A DNA stretch of 64,000 nucleotides. It comes from Hyphomonadaceae bacterium BRH_c29 (lineage in GTDB: Bacteria; Pseudomonadota; Alphaproteobacteria; Caulobacterales; Hyphomonadaceae). Of the stretch, positions 15,071-23,999 are shown piece after piece; position 1 is the first letter of the stretch, and the number at the start of each line of letters is the position of its first letter. The position numbers and the translations under genes were made by a program. The stretch spans positions 42,291 to 106,290 of the forward strand of contig LADW01000001.1 in the NCBI GenBank assembly GCA_000961695.1, written 5' to 3'. The notes under the pieces are model-generated. The model was given only the letters and a program-made list of their open reading frames with translations. It was not told the origin of the DNA and ran no database searches.

Positions 15071-17914
15071 GTGGGACCGGAAGCAGACCGCCGCAGGATG
15101 GTCATCAGTTTTCCGGTTACCCCGAGGGACGCTGCTCTGTTCGATGCGCTGCTGGCGGCGCTCGGCGCGGCGCCGGCCACGGGCTACCAGCAGCCGACGC
15201 TCACCAGCTGGCCGACAAGCGATCTGGCCACCTGCCTGCCGGGTGAACGCGCCTACCTGTCCCCGCTCGACGTGCTGGAACCGAGCACTCCGGCAGCGGG
15301 ACTCGACGAGGCGTTGTCGGGCGCCTTTCCGGGCGACGACCTGGCGTTGCTGAACGAACCGGGCGCCGACGCGCAGGCGGCGGCTGTCTGCGCGGCGGTA
15401 AACCGGCTGGGCTGGTCCCCGTTTTACCTGCTTCTCACGCCGCGGCCGCAAATGGACACGGCATTCATGGTTGCTCATACCGGTCTCTCCCCGGAACGAA
15501 TCGGCCTTGCGCTCGTCTGTCGCTACCTCGCCGCCGAGGCAGCCACGCGCGGGGCGCCCCGGATGTGCCTCAACGTGGACCAGATTCTTGCCCACCCCAT
15601 CGGTATACTGATCGGTGTTGCCCGCCAACTGGGTCTGCCGGAGCCGAGCCGTACCGAGCTGGAAAACTGGCGCGCGCGTTTCATACAGGACTTTGCCGAA
15701 CGTCACCCCACCCGTCCGGCTCGAGATGCGGGCGATGGTTGGCTGGACCGGGTCGCGGCCGCCGCGAGCGAAGACTCCGCCGCCACAATGGACGGGATCC
15801 GCGCCGAAATCACTGCCAGCGCCTCAGTGATCGGTCAGATTCTTGGACCGGTCGAGGCCTTCAACTATGGCCCCAGCGACCTGCCCGAGCACGTGACCGA
15901 CAGGAGCACCGGCGACACGGAGGCCCTTGCGGAGCTTAGCCGCATGGCAATCGAGCTGCGGGCCCTGCAGGCGCGTACGGATGCCAGCGAGAAGGCGTTG
16001 GAAGACATGCGCGCCAGTACTTTCTGGCGCATGACGGCGCCGCTACGCCAGCTGAAGAACTGGGCGGACCGCACTCTCGGCGGCAGCACGTCCGCGTCCG
16101 CCGTTCTCGCAGGTGTCTCGCGCAATGTGGAACCGGCCCTTCACGCTTTGGCTGACCGGCGCCCCGGCACACTGATGTCTGACTGGCATATTGGTCTCTG
16201 GAAGGCGGCCCATGGCGCTGTGCCCAAAGAATGGCCGGGCCTCACCATCAGCATCGTACTCTACAATTCCGAACGCTGGCTCGCTCCGTTCTGCGAACAT
16301 TTGATGGCCAGCGAATATCCACTGGACAAGGTTACCCTCATCTTCGTCGACAATGGCTCTACCGATGGCACCTGTGAAGCAGTCGAAGCATTCTTTGCAC
16401 GGAATGGTGGTGCTTTCCGCGAAACTCGTCTGGAACGTCGCCCGAACAAGGGCTACGGTGTCGGAAACGATCATGCCATCCGGATGAATACGGACGACCT
16501 TGTCCTCATCACCAATGTGGACTCCGAGTTTACGCCCACATTGCTGACGCGTCTCGTCTCTGCAGCACTGGCCGACGACCCCTCCGTCGCCTGTTGGGAA
16601 GCCCGCCAGGCCCTGCACGAGCATCCCAAGTATTACGACCCCGTCACGCTCGAGACGAACTGGTCGAGCCATGCCTGTGTCCTGATGCGCCGCGCGGCCT
16701 ATCTCGATATTGGCGGCTACGACCCTGCGATCTTCATGTATGGCGAGGATGTCGAACTATCCTATCGCTACCGCCGCGCGGGCTGGCGGCTGCGGTATGT
16801 GCCTTCTGCCGTGCTGAAACACCATGTGGACCTGCAAGACACGACCGTGCGCCCGCACCAGCTGTCCGGATCATTGGCCGCCAACCTGCTGCTGCGTCAG
16901 CGCTATGGCTCCACACGCGACGTGCTCGGCGGGGAAACACTGTTTGCCCGCGCCCGAAAGGCAGAGACCGCCCCGGTGCGGATCGAAGGCTTCGACCGGG
17001 CCGCCCGGCAGGTGAAGGAACAGAAAGCCCACTTCCGCAACCCAGGCTGTGATACGCGGGATAAGGCCGCTCGCTTCCCATTCAACGAGTTCGACTTCGA
17101 TCTCGCCCGCCCAGGAGCGGACACGGCTCACATGCCGCCTGCGCAGGGCGCGCTGCCCAAAGCCTCGATTGTCATCCGCACCCACGGAGACGAACAGGCC
17201 TACCTGGAACAGGCCCTCGCCAGCGCGCTTAACCAGACTTATACAAACCTCGAAATCGTGGTCGTGGAAGACCGTACACGCAATGCCCGCGAACTGGTCG
17301 AGTCCATTGCCAGCGCCTATGGTGCGGACGTGCGTTACATCGCTTCCGACGGCCCTGGTCGTTCCATTGCAGGGAATGACGGAGTCGCCGCCGCAACAGG
17401 GGAACTCGTCTGTTTCCTGGACAACGACGATTTGCTGTTTGCCGAGCATGTAGAGATCCTGGCATCGCGCCTGATCGATCATCCGGATGCGGAAGCTGCG
17501 TATGCCCTCGCCTGGGAAGTGGTGTCAGATCGTGGCGTACCGATCCGCGAGAGCGGGCACAGTGTTCCATCCACCCATACGGAACCGTTTGATTTCTACC
17601 GTCTGGCGCGGGAGAATATGATTCCGATTCAGTCCATCCTCTTCCGCAAATCCCTGTTCGACACGCGCGGCGGTTTTCATGCCGATCTGGATCGTCTGGA
17701 AGATTGGAACCTGTGGGTGCGTTATGCGACGGGCAACCGGTTCGAGAAAGTGAACAAGGTCACCTCGCTCTACCGCACCCCGAAAGACCAGGCGATCCGC
17801 AGCCGCCGGCAAGCTGAGCTGAACCGCGCCTACGAACTGGTCTACCGGCGCAATCTGGACGATATGGCCGCCATGGGTGAGACTGGCGCCGCTATTTTGC
17901 CCGGCATCGACTGA
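15071..17914 (+). CDS. Fusion: degenerate sulfotransferase-like domain plus two GT2 glycosyltransferase domains
   Basis: A 947-residue protein from GTG 15071 with GGAG 6 bp upstream; ATG 15098 is the alternative. Residues 1-230 resemble a sulfotransferase core (FYLLLTPRPQMDTA, then a LALVCRYLAAEAATRG helix and QILAHPIGILIGVARQLGLP), but no recognisable PAPS loop remains at the N-terminus. A coiled-coil stretch lies at about 290-330 (LAELSRMAIELRALQARTDA). The first GT2 domain is about 390-650 (TISIVLYNSERWL, VDNGSTDGT, ITNVDSEF, MYGEDVELSYRYRRAG). The second is about 690-930 (ASIVIRTHGDEQ, VVVEDRTRNARE, CFLDNDDLLF, EDWNLWVRY). It probably builds a repeat unit in the cytoplasm. The 3' end overlaps the convergent GT2 gene by 73 bp. 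Confidence 0.8.
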   Translation: MGPEADRRRMVISFPVTPRDAALFDALLAALGAAPATGYQQPTLTSWPTSDLATCLPGERAYLSPLDVLEPSTPAAGLDEALSGAFPGDDLALLNEPGADAQAAAVCAAVNRLGWSPFYLLLTPRPQMDTAFMVAHTGLSPERIGLALVCRYLAAEAATRGAPRMCLNVDQILAHPIGILIGVARQLGLPEPSRTELENWRARFIQDFAERHPTRPARDAGDGWLDRVAAAASEDSAATMDGIRAEITASASVIGQILGPVEAFNYGPSDLPEHVTDRSTGDTEALAELSRMAIELRALQARTDASEKALEDMRASTFWRMTAPLRQLKNWADRTLGGSTSASAVLAGVSRNVEPALHALADRRPGTLMSDWHIGLWKAAHGAVPKEWPGLTISIVLYNSERWLAPFCEHLMASEYPLDKVTLIFVDNGSTDGTCEAVEAFFARNGGAFRETRLERRPNKGYGVGNDHAIRMNTDDLVLITNVDSEFTPTLLTRLVSAALADDPSVACWEARQALHEHPKYYDPVTLETNWSSHACVLMRRAAYLDIGGYDPAIFMYGEDVELSYRYRRAGWRLRYVPSAVLKHHVDLQDTTVRPHQLSGSLAANLLLRQRYGSTRDVLGGETLFARARKAETAPVRIEGFDRAARQVKEQKAHFRNPGCDTRDKAARFPFNEFDFDLARPGADTAHMPPAQGALPKASIVIRTHGDEQAYLEQALASALNQTYTNLEIVVVEDRTRNARELVESIASAYGADVRYIASDGPGRSIAGNDGVAAATGELVCFLDNDDLLFAEHVEILASRLIDHPDAEAAYALAWEVVSDRGVPIRESGHSVPSTHTEPFDFYRLARENMIPIQSILFRKSLFDTRGGFHADLDRLEDWNLWVRYATGNRFEKVNKVTSLYRTPKDQAIRSRRQAELNRAYELVYRRNLDDMAAMGETGAAILPGID

Positions 17915-18927
17915 ACGGCTGGTTCGGCCGAGCATACGTTTTTCAGCGGCAACAGATGCACCTTGCGCTGCGACATGGTGAACGGGTTCCAGGCCATCGC
18001 CGTGGCAAGTTCCGCATGAGATGCCGTGGGCCGTACTTCACGCCATGACTGCCCGGACCGGCACCGAAAGCCAAGGCCAAGACCATCGCGCAGGCCTTTC
18101 AGCATGCCCGCCTGCCGCCCGGTCATACAGGCCCGCACGATTAGATACAGCGTCAGCGCCAAATGCACCGGCGCGGTCGCGAGCAGCAACGGGGTCGGCG
18201 TATTCTTCAGGTAAAGCGCCAGACGGTTGCGCGTGCCGTGATAGATGGTGAACTCGCTGGTGCGGCCAGAAACGGCGCTGCCCACATGATGGATGCGCGC
18301 ATCCGGCAGGAACACGCAGCACCCTCCCCGCTGCCGCAGGCGATAGCCAAGGTCCACATCCTCACAATAGCAGAAGAAACGTTCGTCAAATCCGCTGACT
18401 GCGTCGAACGAAGCCTTCTTGATCACTGCGCCTGCTCCGCAAGGGCTGAAACACTCCGACGGCGCGAGCGTCTCCGGCACCGGATGACCGAAGCCGCCGC
18501 GCCAGGGAAATCCGAAGCCAAGGTAGGCGTCACCTGCGCCATCCAGCCGCGAAGGATCGTTCGCGTCTATCTGCAGCGAGGCGAACTGTGCGACATCCGG
18601 ATAGGTATCGATCGCCGCAGCAATGCGGTCCAGCCAATCCGGCTCCGCCCATGCGTCCGGGTTCAGCAGCACCAGCCATTCGCCTGCGGCATGTTCCACA
18701 GCCAGATTGTTTCCGGCGGCAAAACCCAGATTCGCTGTCTGCGGCAGGACCTTGCAGTCCGGCAGGCCGGCCAGGGCCAGCTTATCTAGCGAACCGTCGG
18801 AAGACGCATTGTCGACCAGAATCAGTTCGAAATCGCTTCGCGTCTGCGCCTTTAGGGAATCGATTGCCACCTGCAGCAAAGGGCCGGCATTATAGTTGAC
18901 GATTATAACTGAAAACTTTGGCGTCAC
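17842..18927 (-). CDS. GT2-family glycosyltransferase (rhamnosyltransferase-like)
   Basis: A 361-residue GT-A inverting enzyme. KFSVIIVNYNAGPLLQVAID opens the fold; VDNASSDGS is the nucleotide-binding strand, LLNPDAW carries the DxD-type metal site, and FCYCEDVDLGYRLRQRGG is the acceptor/base segment typical of WbbL-like rhamnosyltransferases. A hydrophobic stretch near residue 245 (LLLATAPVHLALTLYLIV) may associate with the membrane. The last 25 or so residues run on the opposite strand of the preceding GT gene (73-bp overlap) and look non-homologous, so an earlier stop was probably lost. With dTDP-rhamnose genes in the window, rhamnosyl transfer is plausible but unproven. Confidence 0.82.
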   Translation of the reverse strand: MTPKFSVIIVNYNAGPLLQVAIDSLKAQTRSDFELILVDNASSDGSLDKLALAGLPDCKVLPQTANLGFAAGNNLAVEHAAGEWLVLLNPDAWAEPDWLDRIAAAIDTYPDVAQFASLQIDANDPSRLDGAGDAYLGFGFPWRGGFGHPVPETLAPSECFSPCGAGAVIKKASFDAVSGFDERFFCYCEDVDLGYRLRQRGGCCVFLPDARIHHVGSAVSGRTSEFTIYHGTRNRLALYLKNTPTPLLLATAPVHLALTLYLIVRACMTGRQAGMLKGLRDGLGLGFRCRSGQSWREVRPTASHAELATAMAWNPFTMSQRKVHLLPLKNVCSAEPAVQSMPGKIAAPVSPMAAISSRLRR

Positions 18928-19150
18928 AGCGGAATCTCTACCTCGTCGACATCAATGTGACGGCGCAATCTACTCTCGTTCGGGCGAATCTGCCGCTTAC
19001 ACGCGACTTGCCCGGTTAGCTTTAATCTGTCTTCATAAACCATTGTGCACGTGCGCATGCAACCGCGAGGAAACAGGTTGTAACTAGCCGTGATTTGTTC
19101 TTCCGCTGCAATCTGCTTCAACGGCGCCATAAAGACCGAGGACCCTTATC

Positions 19151-20311
19151 ATGTCATTGCCTTTCATCGACCTGCAAGCACAGCGCACGCGAATCGAAAA
19201 CGACGTAAATACTGCCATTCTGGCCGTGGTGCAGAGCGGGCGATATGTGCTGGGCCCGGAAGTGGGCGAGCTTGAGAAACAGCTCGCGGCCTGGTGCGGT
19301 GCGAAACACTCGGTCAGCTGCGCCAATGGCACAGACGCCCTCGCCCTGCCGCTGATGGCCTGGGGCCTGAGGCCCGGCGATGCCGTCTTCTGCCCGAGCT
19401 TCACCTTCGTCGCGACCGCGCAGGTCGTGCCGTGGCTCGGCGCCGCGCCGGTCTTCGTCGACATCCTGCCAGACACCTACAACATGGACCCGGCCAGCCT
19501 CGACGCTGCAATTGCCCGCGTGAAAGCCGAAGGCAAGCTGAAACCGAAAGCCGTCATTGCCGTAGACCTGTTCGGCCAGCCGGCAGACTATCCTGCCATC
19601 AAGGCGATCTGTGACCGCGAAGGTCTGAAGCTGATCGCCGACACGGCGCAGGGCTACGGCTGCACGCTGAACAGCAAGCACCCGACAGACTGGGCCGACA
19701 TCGCGACGACCAGCTTCTTCCCGGCCAAACCGCTAGGCTGCTATGGCGATGGCGGCGCGATCATCACCAACGACTCGCGTCTCGCTGAGCTGATCGAGTC
19801 GCTGCGCGTCTATGGCAAGGTCACGCCGACCGATGCGGCCGAGCGCAACTTCCATCACGACCCGAAATACCTCTCGCTCCGCGTCGGCATGAACTCCCGC
19901 CTCGACACGATCCAGGCGGCGGTCCTTCTGGAGAAGCTGAAAATCTTCGCTGACGAAATCCAGCTGCGCCAGAAAGTCGCCGACCGCTATTCTGCGGGCC
20001 TGAAGGATCATGTCCGCCGCGTTCCGAAAGTGATCGACGGCGGCCAGAGCGTCTGGGCACAATATGTCATCGAGCACGAAAACCGCGACGGCTTGCAGGC
20101 CCACCTCTCAGGTCAGGGCATCCCGTCCATGGTCTACTATCCGGTGCCGATCCACATGCAGGACTTCGCCGCTGGTTGGGCCCCACCCGCCGGCACCCTC
20201 CCGGTGACGGAAGAAGCCAGCCGCTACGTCCTCGCCCTGCCCATGCATCCTTATCTGAGCGAAGCAGACCAAGACCGCGTGATCGAAGCCGTGTGCGCGT
20301 TTAACGGCTGA
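19151..20311 (+). CDS. DegT/DnrJ/EryC1/StrS sugar aminotransferase
   Basis: A 386-residue PLP enzyme that aminates a keto-sugar nucleotide, usually with glutamate as donor. MSLPFIDLQAQRTRIENDVN and GRYVLGPEVGELE resemble the WbpE/WlbC group, which makes UDP-3-amino sugars. SCANGTDAL and DTAQGYGC surround the cofactor, and the Schiff-base Lys lies in SFFPAKPLGCYGDGGA (about residue 184). The C-terminus (PVPIHMQD; EEASRYVLALPMHPYL) is complete. The partner dehydrogenase and acetyltransferase for a 3-amino sugar are not in the window, so the exact product is open. A diverged copy of its last 100 bp lies at 23761-23864. Confidence 0.87.
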   Translation: MSLPFIDLQAQRTRIENDVNTAILAVVQSGRYVLGPEVGELEKQLAAWCGAKHSVSCANGTDALALPLMAWGLRPGDAVFCPSFTFVATAQVVPWLGAAPVFVDILPDTYNMDPASLDAAIARVKAEGKLKPKAVIAVDLFGQPADYPAIKAICDREGLKLIADTAQGYGCTLNSKHPTDWADIATTSFFPAKPLGCYGDGGAIITNDSRLAELIESLRVYGKVTPTDAAERNFHHDPKYLSLRVGMNSRLDTIQAAVLLEKLKIFADEIQLRQKVADRYSAGLKDHVRRVPKVIDGGQSVWAQYVIEHENRDGLQAHLSGQGIPSMVYYPVPIHMQDFAAGWAPPAGTLPVTEEASRYVLALPMHPYLSEADQDRVIEAVCAFNG

Positions 20312-20323
20312 CCTGAAGGATCA

Positions 20324-21535
20324 TCAGGCGCCCCGTGCCGACAGGCTGCGAAGATTCTGCGCGTCCCTGGGCCGGCTGGCCAGGCGGAGTACGGTAAAGC
20401 CGAGCAGGCCGGAGGCGACAGATCCCATCAGGACGCCCAGCCGCACCTGATCCAGTGCCTCAGCGGTGCTGAACGCGAGGCTGCCGATGAACAGGCTCAT
20501 CGTGAAGCCCACACCCGTGAGACAGGCCACGCCATAGACCTGCAGCCAGCTCACGCCGGAGGGCAGCCGCGCAATCCCCGACTTCACCGCCACATAGGTG
20601 AGGCCAAACACGCCCAGCTGCTTGCCGAGGAACAGTCCCAGCGCGATCCCGAGCGGTACCGCACCGGTCAGTGCATCGAGGTTCACACCGCGCAGGTCCA
20701 CACCTGCATTGGCGAAAGCGAAAACTGGCAGGATCATGTAGGCGACCCAGGGATGAAGCCCATGCTCAAGCTTGTGGAGCGGCGACTGTCCGGTTTCCTT
20801 GCGCGCCGCAATGGGGATGGCGAGCGCCGTCAGCACGCCGGCCAGGGTTGCATGCACGCCAGATTTCAGAACACAGACCCAGATAAACACGCCAACAAGG
20901 ATGTAAGGCATGATCCGCTTGACCCCCATCCGGTTCATCAGGATCAGGCCAGCGAAGCCAGCGCCTGCCAGGCCAAGCGCCTGAAGCGAAAGTTGCTCCG
21001 TATAGAACAGGGCGATGATGAGGATCGCGCCGAGGTCATCAATAATGGCGATGGCCAGCAGCAGGATCTTGAGCGCGACAGGGGCCCGTGTGCCCAGCAG
21101 TGCCAGGATGCCGAGGGCGAACGCAATGTCCGTGGCAGCCGGAATCGCCCAGCCGCGCAGGGTCTCAGGGGACGACAGGTTCAGCGCCGCATAGATCAGC
21201 GCAGGTCCCGCCATGCCGCCAATGGCGGCCAGGGCGGGCAGCACAGCCTTGTCGAAGGAGGACAATTCACCCTCAAGGATCTCGCGTTTGATCTCCAGAC
21301 CGACCAGCAGGAAGAATACCGCCATCAGGCCGTCATTGATCCAGAGCAGCAATGGCTTGGCGATTTCAAGCGCCCCGAGCTGGATGGTCACGGGCGTCGA
21401 CAGGAAGGCCCCATACCAATGGCTGGCGATCGTGTTGTTCGCCACGATCGCCAGGGCCGCCGCCAGCATCAGGATCAGGCCGGCAGCGCTTTCAAGTCTG
21501 AGGAAATCCTGGATACGGGCGACAACTTTGGTCAT
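20324..21535 (-). CDS. nhaA: Na+/H+ antiporter NhaA
   Basis: A 403-residue inner-membrane exchanger that expels Na+ in return for protons. The start is ATG 21535 after AAAGGATG; an in-frame TTG at 21541 is less likely. About 11-12 transmembrane segments. Family signatures are FLRLESAAGLILMLAAALA at the N-terminus, MAVFFLLVGLEIKRE (TM2-3), PAATDIAFALGILALLG with the unwound TM4 region, and AIAIIDDLGAILIIALFYTE carrying the two essential Asp residues (the Asp163/164 pair of E. coli NhaA). The C-terminus (SLFIGSLAF) is complete. It converges on the aminotransferase with 12 bp between the stops. Confidence 0.95.
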   Translation of the reverse strand: MTKVVARIQDFLRLESAAGLILMLAAALAIVANNTIASHWYGAFLSTPVTIQLGALEIAKPLLLWINDGLMAVFFLLVGLEIKREILEGELSSFDKAVLPALAAIGGMAGPALIYAALNLSSPETLRGWAIPAATDIAFALGILALLGTRAPVALKILLLAIAIIDDLGAILIIALFYTEQLSLQALGLAGAGFAGLILMNRMGVKRIMPYILVGVFIWVCVLKSGVHATLAGVLTALAIPIAARKETGQSPLHKLEHGLHPWVAYMILPVFAFANAGVDLRGVNLDALTGAVPLGIALGLFLGKQLGVFGLTYVAVKSGIARLPSGVSWLQVYGVACLTGVGFTMSLFIGSLAFSTAEALDQVRLGVLMGSVASGLLGFTVLRLASRPRDAQNLRSLSARGA

Positions 21536-21754
21536 GAACAATCATCCTTTTGAGCGTGCTTTTTATGCGTTGAGCGGCTGACAGTTGATCAGCCAGAAAT
21601 ATTACAATCCCCGCCGACGGCCTTCCCTGCCTGGCGGCGGGGGTTTGGGGGTCGGAGAGCTGAGCCAGTCAGGCCGTGCCTGCCGGGGGGATCGTGTCGG
21701 CCGGGAACAAACCCTTCAGGGTCAGGCCCCGGCCGGGGTCAGGTGAGAGGCGCG

Positions 21755-21970
21755 CTAGTCGCCGGGAAAGCCGAAGCCGCCCTTGTGGCGGGGCAGGCGT
21801 CCGCCCTCCCCCTCCCAGCGGCTTATCGCTTCGGCGTCATTGCGAGAGCCAATGCGTACCGGAACCAGATCGCCCTTGCGTGGCCGCTTCTTTCGCTCTC
21901 GAGGCTCTGCAAAATCGGCCATTTCTTCGAGGAAACCTGTGATCAGGTCTTTGAGGACAGACATTGCCAT
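21755..21970 (-). CDS. Small hypothetical protein
   Basis: A 71-codon frame (MAMSVLKDLITGFLEEMADF) with GGGA before the second Met (ATG 21964). The N-terminal 20 residues could form an amphipathic helix; the remainder is basic (RERKKRPRKGDLVPVRIG) and then glycine-rich. No family is recognised. It follows another small frame 27 bp upstream on the same strand, and the two would be divergent from the broken OxyR-like gene, a place where a target of that regulator could sit. It may also be a remnant. Confidence 0.35.
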   Translation of the reverse strand: MAMSVLKDLITGFLEEMADFAEPRERKKRPRKGDLVPVRIGSRNDAEAISRWEGEGGRLPRHKGGFGFPGD

Positions 21971-21997
21971 TCCCTTTCTTTCTGCACCTGCTTGAAA

Positions 21998-22180
21998 TCA
22001 GGCAACCCGGCGCGTACGGCGCCTGCGACGGCGGTATTGGGATGGCGTCTCCTCAAGGCTTTTGCAGACGCCCTCCGCCTTCTGATGATTGTCTGCGGCA
22101 TCCATGAACCGGCCGCCACGGCCCGGACCTGCCGGGCCAATCTGGCGCCCTGTCCAGAGGTCGTCGGTCAGTCGATACAT
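21998..22180 (-). CDS. Small basic hypothetical protein
   Basis: A 60-residue frame from ATG 22180 (MYRLTDDLWTGRQIG), preceded by a good ribosome-binding site (AAAAGGAGACC). The C-terminus is strongly basic (RRRRRRTRRVA). No family is recognised. It is transcribed away from the OxyR-like pseudogene, so it may once have been under that regulator. The strong ribosome-binding site argues for a real gene; the low-complexity tail argues against. Confidence 0.4.
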   Translation of the reverse strand: MYRLTDDLWTGRQIGPAGPGRGGRFMDAADNHQKAEGVCKSLEETPSQYRRRRRRTRRVA

Positions 22181-22281
22181 TTGATTGGTCTCCTTTTCTC
22201 TTGCGATGTCCACGATATGCCGCCAGATACACGATAGTTCAAATAGAATGTATCTTACTTTTTGATAGGTTTTTCCGAACC

Positions 22282-23214
22282 TCGCGACCAACCCTTCGCC
22301 AACTCCAATACATCGTGGCTGTTGCGGACACAGGACGTTTCCGTGACGTAGCCCTGCAGCTGGGGGTGAGCGAGCCAAGCCTCTCCGAACAGATTTCGGA
22401 TGCAGAAGCCTAGCTGGGCGTAACCCCGATTGAACGCGCGCGTTCCGGAGCCGTCCTCACACCGGCTGGGGCGGAAGTCGTACGCCGTGCCCGGATTGTT
22501 CTGACACAGGTGGAAGACCTGAAAACGGTCGCCCGGCAGGTCGCGGGTGATCTTGCGGGCCGCTACCGGCTCGGGACCTTGCCCACAATCGGCCCTTACC
22601 TTCTGCCCAGCGCCGTTCGGGAACTGCACCAGCTTTACCCGGACTTTCGCCTCGGCGTCCGGGAAGAGCGGACAATTGACCTCGACGAAAAGCTCGGAGA
22701 CGGCCGCCTCGATATGATCATCTCCACGGCGGAAGATCACCTTCATGCCGAATCCATGCAGCTGTTCAACGAGCGGCGTTATGCCTGTACAGCCGCCGAT
22801 GATCCGATCGAGGATGGGACGGATCCCCTGATGATCTAGCCCTCAAGGGACGGGAAATCCTGAGCCTGGGCTGTGGTCACAGCCTCAGCACGGTGGTTCA
22901 GCAACTGGCGGAAGCCGCCGGAGCCCATGTATCGACGGAATATGAAGACACATCGCTCGACGCGATCCGGCAGATGGCGGGCATGGGCGCCGGCATTGCC
23001 ATTGTTCCCAGCCTTTACGCCCTGATAGAAGCCAGCAAGGACCCGCACCAGATCGTCCGTCCGATCGCCCCCCCCTGCCCGGCGGGAGATCAGCCTCGTC
23101 TGGCGCACGGGCTCTCCCCTGGAACAGAATAACCAGAAGCTGGGCCCGGTCTTCAGGGATGTCGCGGCCGACCTACTGGACCAGAAGACAAAACCCAGGA
23201 ACGGAAAAAACTAA
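22282..23214 (+). pseudogene. Broken OxyR-like LysR-family regulator
   Basis: The reconstructed protein reads RPTLRQLQYIVAVADTGRFR at the N-terminal helix-turn-helix, then GVSEPSLSEQI, and ends RDVAADLLDQKTKPRNGKN at 23214, about the full length of OxyR. Lesions: no ATG where OxyR normally begins (TCG at 22282); TAG at 22411-22413 inside the DNA-binding domain, after which LGVTPIERARSGAVLTPAGA continues in the same frame; a frame change near 22840 between DPLMI and EILSLGCGHSL; and another near 23070 at a run of C bases (RPIAPP, then RREISLVWRT). The expected redox-Cys region survives (SLGCGHSLS). Intact homologues activate peroxide-defence genes. Confidence 0.87.
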
Positions 23215-23281
23215 GAATTATTCAGTTTCATTCGATTTTACTTATCATGTATCTCACCCCACCTTCCGTCTGCAACCAGAT

Positions 23282-23671
23282 ATGGAAGGAGCTCAGAGAT
23301 TGGAATACGGCAATGTTCAGGTCCTGCCGGTCCGGCCCGCATCCACGCCGCAGCCCCCGACAGCCACCGGCGACAGCCTGAGGCACGCAGAGTTCGAATG
23401 CCGCTGGGCCGGGGATCCCGCCACTCTTCAGGACGTGATCCTCGCCCGCGTCGACTGGGGGCCCTTTGAGGTCGCCTGCCGTCAGCACCCCCGGACGGAA
23501 GGCATATGCCTGTGTACGGTATTTTGTGCCGGCTCCTTGCGGGAACGCCCTCACCTGATGGCGAGCTTCTGGTGTGTCATGGAACGGTTCCCGTTCTATC
23601 TTGGCCACGCACGCAAAAGCGAAAGCAGGATGCCTACGCGCCAACCTGGCACTGGAACCAGATCTGCGTAA
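23282..23671 (+). CDS. Possible hypothetical protein or gene remnant
   Basis: A 129-codon frame from ATG 23282. Between about 23350 and 23490 the third codon positions are strongly G/C (FECRWAGDPATLQDVILARV), as in real genes of this genome, while the ends are not. Its 3' part runs close to a remnant of another gene, so it may be a fragment. No family is recognised. Confidence 0.3.
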   Translation: MEGAQRLEYGNVQVLPVRPASTPQPPTATGDSLRHAEFECRWAGDPATLQDVILARVDWGPFEVACRQHPRTEGICLCTVFCAGSLRERPHLMASFWCVMERFPFYLGHARKSESRMPTRQPGTGTRSA

Positions 23672-23708
23672 CGCCCCCCTCCGCGCGTTTATCCGCTGAC
23701 CTGAGGGC

Positions 23709-23863
23709 GAACAGGACGGCAGGCCCCAGCGGGAAAATGGCGCGCTCCCCTCCGCGGCCGAAGAAGCCAGCCGCTACGTCCTCGCCCTCCCCATACAACC
23801 TTATCTCGGCGAAGCCGATCAGGACCGCGTGATCGAAGCGGTGTGCGCGTTTAACGGGTGACC
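23709..23863 (+). pseudogene. 3' remnant of a second DegT-type aminotransferase gene
   Basis: Bases 23761-23864 match the end of the intact aminotransferase gene (20211-20314) at 94 of 104 positions, ending at the equivalent stop. In frame it reads EEASRYVLALPIQPYLGEAD and ends ...VCAFNG. Seven of the ten differences are synonymous; the others are Met to Ile, His to Gln and Ser to Gly. Weaker in-frame similarity (EQD...GALP) reaches back to about 23709, and a stop lies just before it. The pattern fits a paralogue that was under selection and then mostly deleted. Confidence 0.85.
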
Positions 23864-23999
23864 TCTTGCAACGCCTGAAGTCGCGCGACGGGCTTGCAGC
23901 CGGCGCCTGAGCATGAAGGCGAGAACCAGTCACGTCAAGTTCGAGTGGATAAGCGGATGTATTGAATTATACTGATGGTGTGTGGAGGAGACGTGTCCA

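Larger units (their letters stand above)
23215..23999. other. Degraded 785-bp stretch without a confident intact gene
   Basis: It lies between the OxyR-like pseudogene and the caspase-like gene. It holds one coding-like frame (23282-23671) and the aminotransferase remnant (23709-23863). The last 130 bp are more AT-rich and should carry the promoter of the caspase-like gene; I could not assign -35 and -10 elements with confidence. Confidence 0.5.

Noticed and set aside
14293..15246. Long plus-strand frame (about 317 codons) upstream of the fused glycosyltransferase
   Set aside because: It is Arg/Pro-rich and antisense to the DUF2793 pseudogene whose protein similarity is on the minus strand; it has no domain of its own.
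20211..23864. A genomic island bounded by attachment-site repeats at the aminotransferase 3' end
   Set aside because: No integrase or excision gene lies inside, and the second repeat has codon-level divergence and upstream homology typical of a gene remnant, not of a recombination site.
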